A stretch of 64,000 nt of DNA from Paraburkholderia mimosarum LMG 23256 = NBRC 106338 (GCF_000739815.1 NZ_BBJJ01000005.1:124001-188000), one strand, 5' to 3'; positions 35,289 to 44,661 are shown, counted from the first letter of the stretch. The notes: generated by a model from the sequence alone, not told the origin. A program made the numbers and translations.

Positions 35289-36092
35289 ATGACCCAGCAA
35301 GTTCACCGTGGCACCGCGCTCGTCACCGGCGCGTCTTCCGGCATCGGCGCAGTGTACGCAGAGCAGCTCGCGCGCCGCGGCTACGACCTCGTACTCGTCG
35401 CGCGCAACCGCGAGCGGCTCGCCACGCTCGCCGAGCGCATCACCAGTGAAACGCGGCGCGCCGTGGAGGTGCTCGCCGCCGATCTCAACGACCGCGACGA
35501 TCTCGCCACTGTCGAAGCGCGTCTGCGTGACGACAGGGGGATCACCCTGCTCGTGAACAACGCGGGCATCGGGACCCACACGCCGCTAGTGGAGAGCGAC
35601 GTCGAGCACATGACGCGGATGATCGATCTGAACGTCACCGCGCTCACGCGGCTCACGTATGCCGCCGTGCCGGGCTTCGTGGCGCGCGGTCAGGGCGCGA
35701 TCATCAACATCGCGTCGATCGTGAGCATCGCGCCCGAAATCCTCAACGGTGTGTATGGCGGCACCAAAGCCTTCGTGTTGGCATTCAGCCATTCGCTGCA
35801 TCACGAACTGGCGGCTAAAGGCATCCGCGTGCAGGCCGTGCTGCCCGGCGCGACGGCCACGGAGTTCTGGGAGACGGGCGGCCTGCCGATCGAGCATCTC
35901 GACAGCGCGATCGTCATGTCCGCGCCGGACATGGTAAGCGCCGCCCTCACCGGCTTCGAACGCGGCGAAACCGTGACGATTCCTTCGCTGCACGACGTGG
36001 AGCAATGGAACGCGTTCGAAACGGCACGCCGCGCCATGTCCGCGCACTTGTCGACCAACACGCCAGCGCCGCGCTATCGCGTTGCCCAGTGA
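35289..36092 (+). CDS. Short-chain dehydrogenase/reductase
   Basis: A 267-residue SDR. TGASSGIG at residues 14-21 is the NAD(P) loop, NNAG follows beta-4, and the catalytic tyrosine and lysine are in VYGGTKAFVLAF. The family makes or oxidises alcohols or ketones; the substrate is unknown. A second Rossmann segment (LVARNRERL) suggests NADP preference, but this is weak. The gene is divergent from the GlxA-type regulator and so likely under its control. The stop is followed by a decayed SDR-like fragment. Confidence 0.9.
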   Translation: MTQQVHRGTALVTGASSGIGAVYAEQLARRGYDLVLVARNRERLATLAERITSETRRAVEVLAADLNDRDDLATVEARLRDDRGITLLVNNAGIGTHTPLVESDVEHMTRMIDLNVTALTRLTYAAVPGFVARGQGAIINIASIVSIAPEILNGVYGGTKAFVLAFSHSLHHELAAKGIRVQAVLPGATATEFWETGGLPIEHLDSAIVMSAPDMVSAALTGFERGETVTIPSLHDVEQWNAFETARRAMSAHLSTNTPAPRYRVAQ

Positions 36093-36110
36093 GTCCGCAC
36101 GAGCGGCGAC

Positions 36111-36327
36111 CCGCACGTCATGCCGCTCGATGCGTTGATCGGCGGGACCATGGAGGCGATCGAACCCGCCGGCACGGGAGCGCTACGGAACGCGTCACGA
36201 CAACGCGGGCGCGAATCGTCGAGCGTTCATGAACCGGTTCAATCAGATCATCGAAGCGCCGCCGATTGCCGTGGCGCGAATCGCGATCAGTGAAGCGGCG
36301 GCATCGACCGTCGCTTCATTCGTCTAG
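36111..36327 (+). pseudogene. Possible remnant of a second SDR (DltE-type) gene
   Basis: One frame reads HVMPLDALIGGTMEAIE and a second, shifted frame reads NAGANRRAFMNRFNQIIE. Together they resemble the C-terminal end of DltE-like SDRs, in which a P-x-D-x-F/L-I-x-x-x-M segment is followed by an R-N-x-G-x-x-x-x-A-F-x-x-x-F-N segment. A frameshift near 36175 separates them. No start codon or N-terminal part remains. This is a recognition from memory and uncertain. Confidence 0.35.
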
Positions 36328-36372
36328 CCTTGCGGCTGCCCATGCTCCCGCATTGGCAAGCCGCGTCAGAGC

Positions 36373-38031
36373 TCACGCGGCCGCAGGCATTGCATGCACG
36401 GGCGGCTCGCTTGCCCCGGAAATCGCCTGCACGACTGCCTGCGCCGCAGCCGACGTATCCAGCGCCGCCTCGCTCAGGCGGAACGTCGCCACGGCCTCGG
36501 CCATCTGGCTCGCCTGCTGCTCGAGCGACTCGGCGGCGGCGGCGGCCTCTTCCACGAGCGCCGCGTTCTGCTGCGTCACCTGGTCCATCTGGCTCACCGC
36601 CGTCTCGACCTGCTCGATGCCGGCGCTCTGCTCCACGGTGGCCGAGGCGATCTCCTTCATGAGGCCCGACACCTTGTCCACCGAGGCGACGATTTCGGCC
36701 ATCGTGGCGCCGGCTTCCCCCACAAGCGACCGGCCGTTGCGCACGTCGTGCACCGAGGTGTCGATCAGCGTCTTGATCTCTTTGGCCGCTGCGGCCGAGC
36801 GCTGCGCGAGCGAGCGCACCTCGCCCGCGACAACGGCGAAGCCGCGCCCCTGCTCGCCGGCGCGCGCGGCCTCGACCGATGCGTTGAGCGCGAGAATATT
36901 GGTCTGGAACGCAATGCCGTCGATGATGCCCGTGATGTCAGCGATCTTGCCCGAGCTGCGGCTGATGGCCTCCATCGTGTCGATCACCTGCTCGACCACG
37001 CGCCCGCCACGCTGCGCGACCTCGGCTGCACCCGTGGCCAGCGCGCTGGCGGCGTTCGCGTGCTGCGCGTTCTGGCGCACGCTCGACGTGAGCTGCTCCA
37101 TGCTCGACGCCGTCTGCTCCAGCGAGGCCGACTGCTGTTCGGTGCGGCTCGACAGATCGAGATTGCCCGCGGCAATTTCGCGTGCGCCCGTATTGATCGC
37201 ATCGCAGCTCGACCGCACGCTGTGCACTGTCTGGCTCAGGCCGAGTTGCATGCGCCGCATGGCGCCCAGCAACTGGCCGATTTCGTTGCGCCCGCCACCT
37301 TCTATGCGGACCGCGAGATCGTTTGCGGCAATCTGGTTCAGCACTTCGACTGCCTCGGCAAGCGGCGCGGTCACGAGGCGGCGCAGCGCCAGATGGGTCG
37401 CGACGACGAGCGCCAGCGCGCCCAGCAGCCCCACGGCGACCATCGCCAGCACCCAGTCGTGCTCGCGCTCGCCGCGTTCGAGCGTCGCGCGCGTGAGCGC
37501 ATCGGCATTCGCGCGCAAGGCGGCCACGGTCGCGGAGAACTGCGTGTTCGCGCTGGCGATATCGCCGGCCGCAAGCGCGGCGTAGGTCGCGGTATCTCCC
37601 GCCGCCAGCGCCGTGGAAGCGCGCTGCAGCGAATCGTCAAGCGCGCGGGCGGCGCCGAGCAATGCGTCGCGCTGCTGGGCCGCCTCGGCGTCGAACGGCG
37701 CGCTCGCGCCCAGCGCGGCGCCACGTTGCGCGGCCTGCTCGATGAGATCGTGCGCGTCCTGCAGCGCCTGCTTTTGCGCCGCCTCGCGCGCGGCGGCGTC
37801 GCCGTTCTCTTTCATGGCTTGATAGGCGCGCGCCAACGCCGTTTGCGCCAGCGCCGCCTCCTCGCGCAAGGCGAGCGCGAGCCCATCCTGGCGCGCCACT
37901 TCGTGGATGAAACGCGCCGAGTCGTCGGCGCGGCCAATCATCAGGACACCTACGGCCGCGCCCAGCATCAGCATCGTCGCGAACGTGCAGAGCACGAGCA
38001 GCAGCCCTTTTCGAATCGTCAGATTACGCAT
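36373..38031 (-). CDS. Methyl-accepting chemotaxis protein
   Basis: A 552-residue chemoreceptor. The first helix (MLMLGAAVGVLMI region) and a second near residue 195-215 flank a mostly helical periplasmic domain of about 150 residues (four-helix bundle type). A HAMP domain and a cytoplasmic signalling tip follow; the tip reads [38 protein letters not shown]. Ligand is unknown. The gene starts 15 bp after the small helical-protein gene, and is the last gene of the operon that begins with the CBS-PAS-GGDEF-EAL protein. Its ribosome binding site is GGAAGAAGG. Confidence 0.92.
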   Translation of the reverse strand: MRNLTIRKGLLLVLCTFATMLMLGAAVGVLMIGRADDSARFIHEVARQDGLALALREEAALAQTALARAYQAMKENGDAAAREAAQKQALQDAHDLIEQAAQRGAALGASAPFDAEAAQQRDALLGAARALDDSLQRASTALAAGDTATYAALAAGDIASANTQFSATVAALRANADALTRATLERGEREHDWVLAMVAVGLLGALALVVATHLALRRLVTAPLAEAVEVLNQIAANDLAVRIEGGGRNEIGQLLGAMRRMQLGLSQTVHSVRSSCDAINTGAREIAAGNLDLSSRTEQQSASLEQTASSMEQLTSSVRQNAQHANAASALATGAAEVAQRGGRVVEQVIDTMEAISRSSGKIADITGIIDGIAFQTNILALNASVEAARAGEQGRGFAVVAGEVRSLAQRSAAAAKEIKTLIDTSVHDVRNGRSLVGEAGATMAEIVASVDKVSGLMKEIASATVEQSAGIEQVETAVSQMDQVTQQNAALVEEAAAAAESLEQQASQMAEAVATFRLSEAALDTSAAAQAVVQAISGASEPPVHAMPAAA

Positions 38032-38046
38032 TGCCTTCTTCCTGCT

Positions 38047-38355
38047 TCAGGGCGTCAATGGAACTACGTCGGCGTCGCTGTCCAGCCGGGACAGCAGCAC
38101 ATTAGCCTGTTCGATCAGCGTGGCGCGGTACTCGCCGGGCAGCAGCACGTCGTCGGCCACGGCCATCGCTTCGCCGACGTGCGCGCGAAACGCCTGAATC
38201 GTGCGCTCGACCTGTGCCCCCGACAGTTGCGGCAACACCGCCTCGACGAACTTCGTCATCACCACCACGCTCGCGCCGAAGCGCGAAATGGCCTTGCCAT
38301 GTGCGCTGACTAGCGCGGTCATCGAATGCAGCAGCATCTCGTCACTGGTGCTCAC
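38047..38355 (-). CDS. Small helical protein between GGDEF-EAL and chemoreceptor genes
   Basis: The 102-residue soluble protein is likely all-helical, beginning MSTSDEMLLHSMTALVSAHG and continuing with SRFGASVVVMTKFVEAVLPQ and a later VADDVLLPGEYRATLIEQAN. No domain is recognised. It sits 47 bp downstream of the GGDEF-EAL gene and 15 bp upstream of the chemoreceptor gene, all in one direction, so it is part of the operon. It may be an adaptor, a phosphotransfer or a c-di-GMP effector, but no motif shows which. Confidence 0.7.
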   Translation of the reverse strand: MSTSDEMLLHSMTALVSAHGKAISRFGASVVVMTKFVEAVLPQLSGAQVERTIQAFRAHVGEAMAVADDVLLPGEYRATLIEQANVLLSRLDSDADVVPLTP

Positions 38356-38402
38356 GGAAATCTCCAGATACGTCGGCTAAAGGGAGAAGGAAATTGCGGC
38401 CT

Positions 38403-40931
38403 TCAACCGGCCTCGCACACTTCGAGTGCGCGCGGCATCAACTCCGGCGGCGCGGGACGCGCGAGCAGGAAACCTTGTGCGCGATCGCAACCGATCTCGC
38501 GCAGAAACTCGAGTTGCCGAGGCGTCTCGACGCCTTCGGCCACGACCGTCACGCCAAGCGAGCGCGCCATTGCGACGATCGCGCGCACGATCGAGCGGTC
38601 ACGCGCGGCGTTCTGCATCAGACGCGGCGGCGCAGCCACATCCGCGAGGAACGAGCGGTCCAGCTTGAGCGTGTCGACCGGCAGGGACTGCAGATACTTG
38701 AACGACGAATAACCGGTGCCGAAGTCGTCGATCGCGAGGCTGATGCCGCGCGCGGCCAGTTCCTGGAGCAGCGCCTCGATGCCGCCGCGGCCCGACGTCA
38801 TCGCCATGCTCTCCACGAGTTCGAGCTGCAGACGCGTGGCCGGCAAGCCGGTTTCGCTCAGAATGGTCGTGACTTGATGCAGAAAACCGTCGTGCATGCA
38901 TTGCCGTGCCGAAAGATTGACGCTGATGCGGCCGAAGTCGAAACCTTCGTCCAGCCACTCGCGTGCCTGGCGGCAAGCCTCGCGCAACACCCATGCGCCG
39001 AGCGGCACGATCAGTGAGGATTCCTCGGCAATCGGAATGAACTGATCGGGCGGCACGAGACCGCGGCGCGGATGCTGCCAGCGCACGAGCGCCTCGATAT
39101 TGAGGAGCGCGCCGCTTGCGACGTCGAATTCGGGCTGATAGTGGAGCACGATTTCGCCGGCCTCCAGCGCATGATGCAACTCGCTCTCGAGCACGATGCG
39201 CTCCATCGCCGAGGAAGTCATCGGCGCGGCGAAGAAGCGGAAGTTGTTCTTCCCCGCATCCTTGGCCTCGTACATCGCGCGGTCGGCCTGCATCAGCAGT
39301 TGCCGCGGATCGTGTGCATCGTCGGGATACATGCTGATGCCGATGCTCGGCGTGACGAACAGGAGCTGTTCGCCAATGTGCATCGCCGCGCCCACGCACG
39401 CGAGCAAGCCCTGGGCGATCTGCCCGACGTGGCGAATGTCTTCGATGTCCTCGATCAGCAGCGTGAACTCGTCGCCGCCCAGACGCGCCACCGTATCGGT
39501 GTCGCGTACGGCTTCGCGCAAACGCGTGGCGATCACGGTGAGCGCCTCGTCGCCCACGCCATGGCCCATCGTGTCGTTGATGAGCTTGAAGCGGTCGAGG
39601 TCGAGGAACATCACCGCGACGCGCTTGCCCGAACGCCGCGCGCGCGCGAGCGAAAGCGAGAGGCGCTCGGTGAAGAGCGCGCGGTTGGGCAGACCCGTCA
39701 AGGCGTCGTGCGTCGCCAGATAGCTCAAGCGCTCTTCGTTCTGGCGGCGCTGGGTGATGTCGGCAAAGATCGCGGCGTAGTGCGTACACCGGCCGCTGGG
39801 GTCGCAGATGCTGGAAATCGTCAGGTATTCGAGGTAAATGGCGCCGTCCTTGCGGCGGTTCCAGATCTCGCCTTTCCAGTGGCCGTCTTGCCGGAGACTG
39901 CGCCAGAGCGCGCTATAGAAAGCCGGACCCTGGCGGCCCGAGTTGAGCAGGTTCGCATTGCGCCCGAGCGCCTCTTGCTCCGTGTAGCCGGTGAGCCGTG
40001 TAAAAGCGGGATTCACGCGCTCGATGGTCCCATCGAGATCGGTGATCATCACGCCGTCGAGCGTCGACTCCACCACCTGATCGGCGAGGCGCAGATTCGC
40101 GCGCGAGGCGAGCAGCGCGTCGTCGCGCTCGCGCAGCGCCGTCTGCAGCTCGCGCACGAATTCGTCTTCGATGTCGTGCAGGATGTGCGAAAGGTCGAGC
40201 AGGCCCGCGAGACTGCCGTCTTCGCCGATCACGCCCACGTGACGCATACGGTGCTCGACGAGATACTGGCGCGCCGCATACAGGCTTTGCGAATGCGAAA
40301 GCGAACGCAAAGGCCGGCTCGCGCGTGCGCCGACGGTGCCGTCGAGCGCGCCGCTGGCCGCGAGGCGCACCACGTCGCGCTCGGTCACGATGCCGTAGTC
40401 GCCTTCCGGGTAGATGACGACCAGCGCGCTCAGGCGCCGCGCGCGCATGCGCTGCATGGCGTCGTGCATGGGCGTGCGCGCGTCGATCACGAGCGGCATG
40501 GCGGCATTCACCGAGCCGACGGTCTTCAGACGCAGGAAGCACTCGAGCCCCTGGTTCATGACCAGATCGGTTTGCGTGACGATCCCCAGCGAGCGGCCCG
40601 ACCCGTCCACGACGAGACAGTGGCGTATGCCCTCGCGCTTGAAGCGCAGGGCGGCGTCGCGCAGGCGCGTGCTGGCAGGCAGCGCGCGCACCGGGTGACT
40701 CATCGCGTGGCGAATGGGCAGCGAGAGCGCGGCGGCGTCTTCGCCGAGCGCCAGCGCGTCGTGCTCGGTCCAGATGCCGATCGGCCGCCCCATTTCGGTA
40801 ATCACGATGGCGCTATAGCGCCGCTCGCTCATCATGCGCGCCGCTTCGCGTACCGGCACGTCAGGGCCGCACGCAAGCGGCGGCCCAGAAAGTAGCTGCC
40901 CGATTTCCAGGTCCAGCGTGAGGTGTTGCAT
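38403..40931 (-). CDS. CBS-CBS-PAS-GGDEF-EAL c-di-GMP enzyme
   Basis: An 842-residue cytoplasmic protein with two CBS pairs (residues about 10-125 and 140-255), a PAS domain (about 285-395), a GGDEF domain (about 405-565; RLGGDEF at 483-489, RDTD inhibitory site at 476-479) and an EAL domain (about 580-840; EAL at 613-615, with downstream DDFGTGYS). Both catalytic motifs are intact, so it may make or degrade c-di-GMP, switched by CBS ligands (nucleotides) and PAS. The ATG at 40931 gives a normal CBS start. An FNR box lies 73-86 bp upstream. It heads the operon with the small protein and chemoreceptor. Confidence 0.9.
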   Translation of the reverse strand: MQHLTLDLEIGQLLSGPPLACGPDVPVREAARMMSERRYSAIVITEMGRPIGIWTEHDALALGEDAAALSLPIRHAMSHPVRALPASTRLRDAALRFKREGIRHCLVVDGSGRSLGIVTQTDLVMNQGLECFLRLKTVGSVNAAMPLVIDARTPMHDAMQRMRARRLSALVVIYPEGDYGIVTERDVVRLAASGALDGTVGARASRPLRSLSHSQSLYAARQYLVEHRMRHVGVIGEDGSLAGLLDLSHILHDIEDEFVRELQTALRERDDALLASRANLRLADQVVESTLDGVMITDLDGTIERVNPAFTRLTGYTEQEALGRNANLLNSGRQGPAFYSALWRSLRQDGHWKGEIWNRRKDGAIYLEYLTISSICDPSGRCTHYAAIFADITQRRQNEERLSYLATHDALTGLPNRALFTERLSLSLARARRSGKRVAVMFLDLDRFKLINDTMGHGVGDEALTVIATRLREAVRDTDTVARLGGDEFTLLIEDIEDIRHVGQIAQGLLACVGAAMHIGEQLLFVTPSIGISMYPDDAHDPRQLLMQADRAMYEAKDAGKNNFRFFAAPMTSSAMERIVLESELHHALEAGEIVLHYQPEFDVASGALLNIEALVRWQHPRRGLVPPDQFIPIAEESSLIVPLGAWVLREACRQAREWLDEGFDFGRISVNLSARQCMHDGFLHQVTTILSETGLPATRLQLELVESMAMTSGRGGIEALLQELAARGISLAIDDFGTGYSSFKYLQSLPVDTLKLDRSFLADVAAPPRLMQNAARDRSIVRAIVAMARSLGVTVVAEGVETPRQLEFLREIGCDRAQGFLLARPAPPELMPRALEVCEAG

Positions 40932-40975
40932 GTTGCGCCCCGAACCGCACTGCTTTGTCTTTGTGAGATAGCGGA

Positions 40976-41017
40976 AAGCTAGCAGCGGGCGTCGGGTGGT
41001 CAATTGACAAAAATCAA
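40976..41017 (-). promoter_or_regulatory. FNR-box promoter of the CBS-GGDEF-EAL operon
   Basis: On the plus strand TTGAC-AAAA-ATCAA (41004-41017) matches the FNR/ANR consensus TTGAT-N4-ATCAA at nine of ten positions. On the minus strand a TAGCTT element (40976-40981) lies at the position a -10 would take if the box were centred at -41.5, the class II FNR activator geometry. The FNR-type protein gene is in this window at 9517-10272. Confidence 0.6.
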
Positions 41018-41184
41018 CGGTCTTACCGCGATCGGGAGCGCAAACGTTTGCGAGGTGCAGCGTGCGGACGAAATTGTGTACGGGGACCAATGAGTTGTCG
41101 TGCGGGGACGACACCAGGGAGGCGAATCGGTCGCCAGTTGCTTGTGATAGATGTGACGATTAATCGGGCAGGCTGCGCGCCGGA

Positions 41185-42219
41185 TCAGCACCCGTCCGCA
41201 CCGCGCAGCGCCTCGGAAGGCCGCATGCCGAACATGCGCCGGTAGTCGCTGGCGAACTGGCTCAGATGCCAGAAGCCCCAGGCGGCTGCGACGTCCTGCA
41301 CCGAACCCGCTACCCGTCCGCACAGGTCGCGCCGCGCGCCGTTCAGGCGCAGCACGCGCAAATAAGCGGCGGGCGCCATGCCGAGCACGTCCTGAAAGCA
41401 ATACTGGAGCGTGCGGCGGCTCACGTGGAGTTGCTCGCACAGCTCGGGCACGCCGACCGGCCGCGCGCGATGGGCGAGCACGTAGTCGCGCGCCTGTGCC
41501 ACGATCCAGCGGCGGCGCGACGGGGATTCGACCACCGGCTCACCGCTGCACGCGCAGACGTCGAACAATGCGGCGAGCACTTCGGCCTGCACCTCGTTGC
41601 GCTCCATATCCGAAAGCGGGCCGTTCGGCGCGTGGGGATGTGAATTGGCGCCGTCGTCGTCCAGATATCTGCCAAGGAGCGCGCAGAGGCCCTGCAGCCT
41701 CGCCGCTCCCGCCTGCACGATGGGCGCGCGCGGCAGACGCGCTTCGAGCGGCACGCGCTCGACGCAAGCCGCATAGTGGCGCAGCGCATCGGCGCGCACG
41801 ACCACGCCGTAGATCGAGAATTGCGCCGGCGTGAGCAGTTCGAACTCGACGTTGCCGGGACGCAGCGCGAACGAATCTGCCGCGATGGGCTGCGCGTCGA
41901 TACGCGCGTGGCCTTCGCGCGCGACGGGTATGCCGAACCAGTAAGCGTCGCCGCGCACCTCGCACCCCTGGCGCAACGTGTGGCTCGTGGTCTCGCGAAA
42001 CACCTTCATGGTGTCGAGCGGCAACTCCGTGAGCGTGCCGACAAAGCGGCCCGCCGCGAGCTGATCGTAGGTCTGCCGCCAGCCCACGAGATTGCGCGCC
42101 TGTTCGTCCGCGTCGTGCGCGACGCTCACCACGGGCCGGCCAGCAGGAGCGGCGGCGCCCTGGGCGTTGCGTTGGGTGTCCTCGGCTGTGGCTTCAGTCC
42201 GCTCAGCGATTGCGTTCAT
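41185..42219 (-). CDS. eutR: AraC-family regulator of ethanolamine utilisation (EutR-like)
   Basis: A 344-residue protein with a C-terminal AraC domain (VPELCEQLHVSRRTLQYCFQ; SVQDVAAAWGFWHLSQFASD) and an N-terminal effector domain of about 230 residues. The sequence WGFWHLSQFASDYRRMFGMRPSE is the form seen in EutR. The ATG at 42219 follows GGGAGACAAC. It lies directly downstream of eutC on the same strand, so it is placed with the eut operon or just after it. In other bacteria EutR activates eut genes when ethanolamine and adenosylcobalamin are both present. Confidence 0.85.
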   Translation of the reverse strand: MNAIAERTEATAEDTQRNAQGAAAPAGRPVVSVAHDADEQARNLVGWRQTYDQLAAGRFVGTLTELPLDTMKVFRETTSHTLRQGCEVRGDAYWFGIPVAREGHARIDAQPIAADSFALRPGNVEFELLTPAQFSIYGVVVRADALRHYAACVERVPLEARLPRAPIVQAGAARLQGLCALLGRYLDDDGANSHPHAPNGPLSDMERNEVQAEVLAALFDVCACSGEPVVESPSRRRWIVAQARDYVLAHRARPVGVPELCEQLHVSRRTLQYCFQDVLGMAPAAYLRVLRLNGARRDLCGRVAGSVQDVAAAWGFWHLSQFASDYRRMFGMRPSEALRGADGC

Positions 42220-42448
42220 TGTGTTGTCTCCCAGCACACGCCTGCTCAATCGAATATCGAATGATGCAAGAGCCGCACCAGCCCGAACAGCCTGCGGAAC
42301 GGCCAGTTGTGGGCGCCGCGCCGCTCCATGGCGGCGCAACGGGCTATCGCAGTCATGATCGATCGCGTTGCGCACGCGGAGCGACGCACCACGGTGGTGC
42401 ACCGCGTGCCGAGCGTGGACGACGGCGATGCCTGCCGCATGACGTGGC

Positions 42449-43240
42449 TCACGCCGACGCGATAGGCGTGCCGCCGCTCCCGGGCAACGTGGCGTCGCTA
42501 TCGTCCTTGAGGCCGACGCCAGTCAGGCAGAGCCGCCGCGCATGCGTGAGCAGGTAATGGAGCTTGTGCGCGGCCGACTCATAGGGCAGGCCTTCAGGCC
42601 GCACGTTCGAGATGCAATTGCGCTGCGCATCATGGCAGCCCACCTTGGGCGCGTAGGTGAGATAGACCCCCAGGCTATCGGGCGAACTGAGCCCCGGTCG
42701 CTCGCCGATCAGCATCGCCACCAGTTTCGCGCCCAGCAGTTCGCCGATCTCGTCGCCAAGCGCCACGCGAGCCTGGCGTGCGACGACCACGGGGCCGATG
42801 CGCCAGTCCGCAAGACGCTCGCGCACGGCGAGCAGGAGCGGCACGGCCTGTTTTGCGGCGGCGAACGCCGAAAGCCCGTCGCCGATCACGAACACGACTT
42901 CGGGCGATTCGCCGCCCGGCAACGCCGCCGCGGCTTCGCCCAGCGCAGCGCGGCTCGCCTCCGACAAGCGCCGCCCCAGGTCCGGCCTGCGCAAATAATG
43001 CTGCCGGTCAGGCGCCGCGCTTTCCACGCCCAGCGTGGCGAAGCCCTCGGCTTCGAGCGTACGTCGCAGGGCTTCGGCGTCGAGCGGGTGATGCACGGCG
43101 TCGCGCGCCTGCGCGTGCGAGAGATTGAAGGCAAGAAGCGGCGCGGTGGGCAGGCCGTTGCCCGCGCGCCCGAGCGCAATGCGCGCGTTCGTGAACGCCT
43201 TGAGCCCGCCCCACGGGTTCTTTTCGACGGCGTCGCTCAT
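42449..43240 (-). CDS. eutC: Ethanolamine ammonia-lyase, small subunit
   Basis: The 263-residue light chain of the adenosylcobalamin-dependent lyase that turns ethanolamine into acetaldehyde and ammonia. It begins MSDAVEKNPWGGLKAFTNARIA and has conserved FNLSHAQARDAVHHPLD, GDGLSA and ERPGLSSPDSLGVYLTYAPK segments. The last two help form the cobalamin site. The start overlaps the eutB stop by ATGA, so the subunits are translationally coupled. It is slightly shorter than the E. coli protein (295), from the N-terminal end. Confidence 0.95.
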   Translation of the reverse strand: MSDAVEKNPWGGLKAFTNARIALGRAGNGLPTAPLLAFNLSHAQARDAVHHPLDAEALRRTLEAEGFATLGVESAAPDRQHYLRRPDLGRRLSEASRAALGEAAAALPGGESPEVVFVIGDGLSAFAAAKQAVPLLLAVRERLADWRIGPVVVARQARVALGDEIGELLGAKLVAMLIGERPGLSSPDSLGVYLTYAPKVGCHDAQRNCISNVRPEGLPYESAAHKLHYLLTHARRLCLTGVGLKDDSDATLPGSGGTPIASA

Positions 43241-44634
43241 GCGTCGATCCCCATCCATTCGTGCGCGCCCGCGAGCAGCGGCACACGCGGCGAGCCCGGC
43301 AACAGTGCGCCTTTCGCATCGACGATGCCCATCGTCTCCAGCCACTCCTCGAACTCCGGCGCGCGGCGCAGGCCCAGCAGGTCGCGCACGTAGAGCGCGT
43401 CGTGAAACGAGGTGCTCTGATAGTTGAGCATCACGTCGTCGGCGCCCGGAATGCCCATGATGAAATTGATGCCTGCCGCGCCCAGCAACGTGAGCAGCGT
43501 GTCCATGTCGTCCTGGTCGGCTTCAGCGTGATTCGTGTAGCAGATGTCGCAACCCATCGGCACGCCCAGCAGCTTGCCGCAGAAGTGGTCTTCGAGACCC
43601 GCGCGGATGATCTGCTTCCCATCGTACAAGTACTCGGGGCCGATGAAGCCCACCACGGTATTGACGAGAAACGGCTCGAACTTGCGCGCGACCGCATAGG
43701 CGCGCACTTCGCACGTTTGCTGGTCCACGCCGTGGTGCGCGTTCGCCGAGAGCGCGCTGCCCTGCCCCGTCTCGAAGTACATGAGGTTATCGCCGACCGT
43801 GCCGCGCCTGAGCGAAAGCGCCGCCTCGCGCGCTTCCTTCAGAAGCGCCAGCGAAATACCGAAGCTCGCGTTCGCTTTCTGAGTGCCCGCAATCGACTGG
43901 AAGACGAGATCGACGGGCGCGCCTTTTTCGATTGCCGCGATCGTGCTGGTGACGTGCGTGAGCACGCAGGACTGCGTGGGCACGCGGTAGCGCTCGCGGA
44001 AACCGTCGATCATCGTCAGCAGCTTCACGATGGCCGCAAGGCTGTCCGTCGCCGGATTGATACCGATCATCGCGTCGCCGCAGCCGTACATCAGGCCGTC
44101 GAGCATCGAGGCGGCGATGCCCTTCACGTCGTCGGTGGGATGGTTCGGCTGCAAGCGCACGGACATGCGGCCGGGCAGCCCCACGGTGTTGCGAAAGCGC
44201 GTGACCACGGGGCGCTTTCTCGCGACGGCGATCAGGTCCTGGTTGCGCATGAGCTTCGACACCGCCGCGACCATCTCGGGCGTGAGCCCCGGGGCCAGGC
44301 GTTCGAGCGCTTCGGTGCTCGCCGCGCCCGACAGCAGCCAGTCGCGAAAGTCGCCCACCGTGAGGTGCGCGACGGCCGAGAACGCCGCCGCGTCGTGATC
44401 GTCCACGATGAGCCGCGTGACCTCGTCGTCCTCGTAGGGAATCAGCGCTTCGTCGATAAACGCCTTGAGGGGCACGGCGGCCAGCGCCATTTTCGCGGCC
44501 ACGCGCTCCTCCTCGCTCGCCGCCGCCACGCCCGCCAGCTGGTCGCCGGAGCGCAGCGGGCTCGCCTTCGCGAGCAGCGTCTTGAGGTCCGCGAAGCGGT
44601 AGGTGCGCGCGCCGATCGTCTCCGTAAAGCTCAT
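43237..44634 (-). CDS. eutB: Ethanolamine ammonia-lyase, large subunit
   Basis: The 465-residue catalytic chain (E. coli 453). Segments such as RNTVGLPGRMSVRLQPNHPTDD and GFIGPEYLYDGKQIIRAGLEDHF-like runs are diagnostic, and LPVGCDICYTNH-type GCDICYTNHAEADQ lies in the TIM-barrel substrate site. It needs adenosylcobalamin; no B12 genes are in the window. It lies 27 bp downstream of the permease and overlaps eutC by 4 bp. No microcompartment shell genes or eutA reactivase are next to it, so this is the simple, non-compartment pathway. Confidence 0.96.
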   Translation of the reverse strand: MSFTETIGARTYRFADLKTLLAKASPLRSGDQLAGVAAASEEERVAAKMALAAVPLKAFIDEALIPYEDDEVTRLIVDDHDAAAFSAVAHLTVGDFRDWLLSGAASTEALERLAPGLTPEMVAAVSKLMRNQDLIAVARKRPVVTRFRNTVGLPGRMSVRLQPNHPTDDVKGIAASMLDGLMYGCGDAMIGINPATDSLAAIVKLLTMIDGFRERYRVPTQSCVLTHVTSTIAAIEKGAPVDLVFQSIAGTQKANASFGISLALLKEAREAALSLRRGTVGDNLMYFETGQGSALSANAHHGVDQQTCEVRAYAVARKFEPFLVNTVVGFIGPEYLYDGKQIIRAGLEDHFCGKLLGVPMGCDICYTNHAEADQDDMDTLLTLLGAAGINFIMGIPGADDVMLNYQSTSFHDALYVRDLLGLRRAPEFEEWLETMGIVDAKGALLPGSPRVPLLAGAHEWMGIDA

Positions 44635-44661
44635 GCATTGGACTCCTGCAAATCCTGCCAG

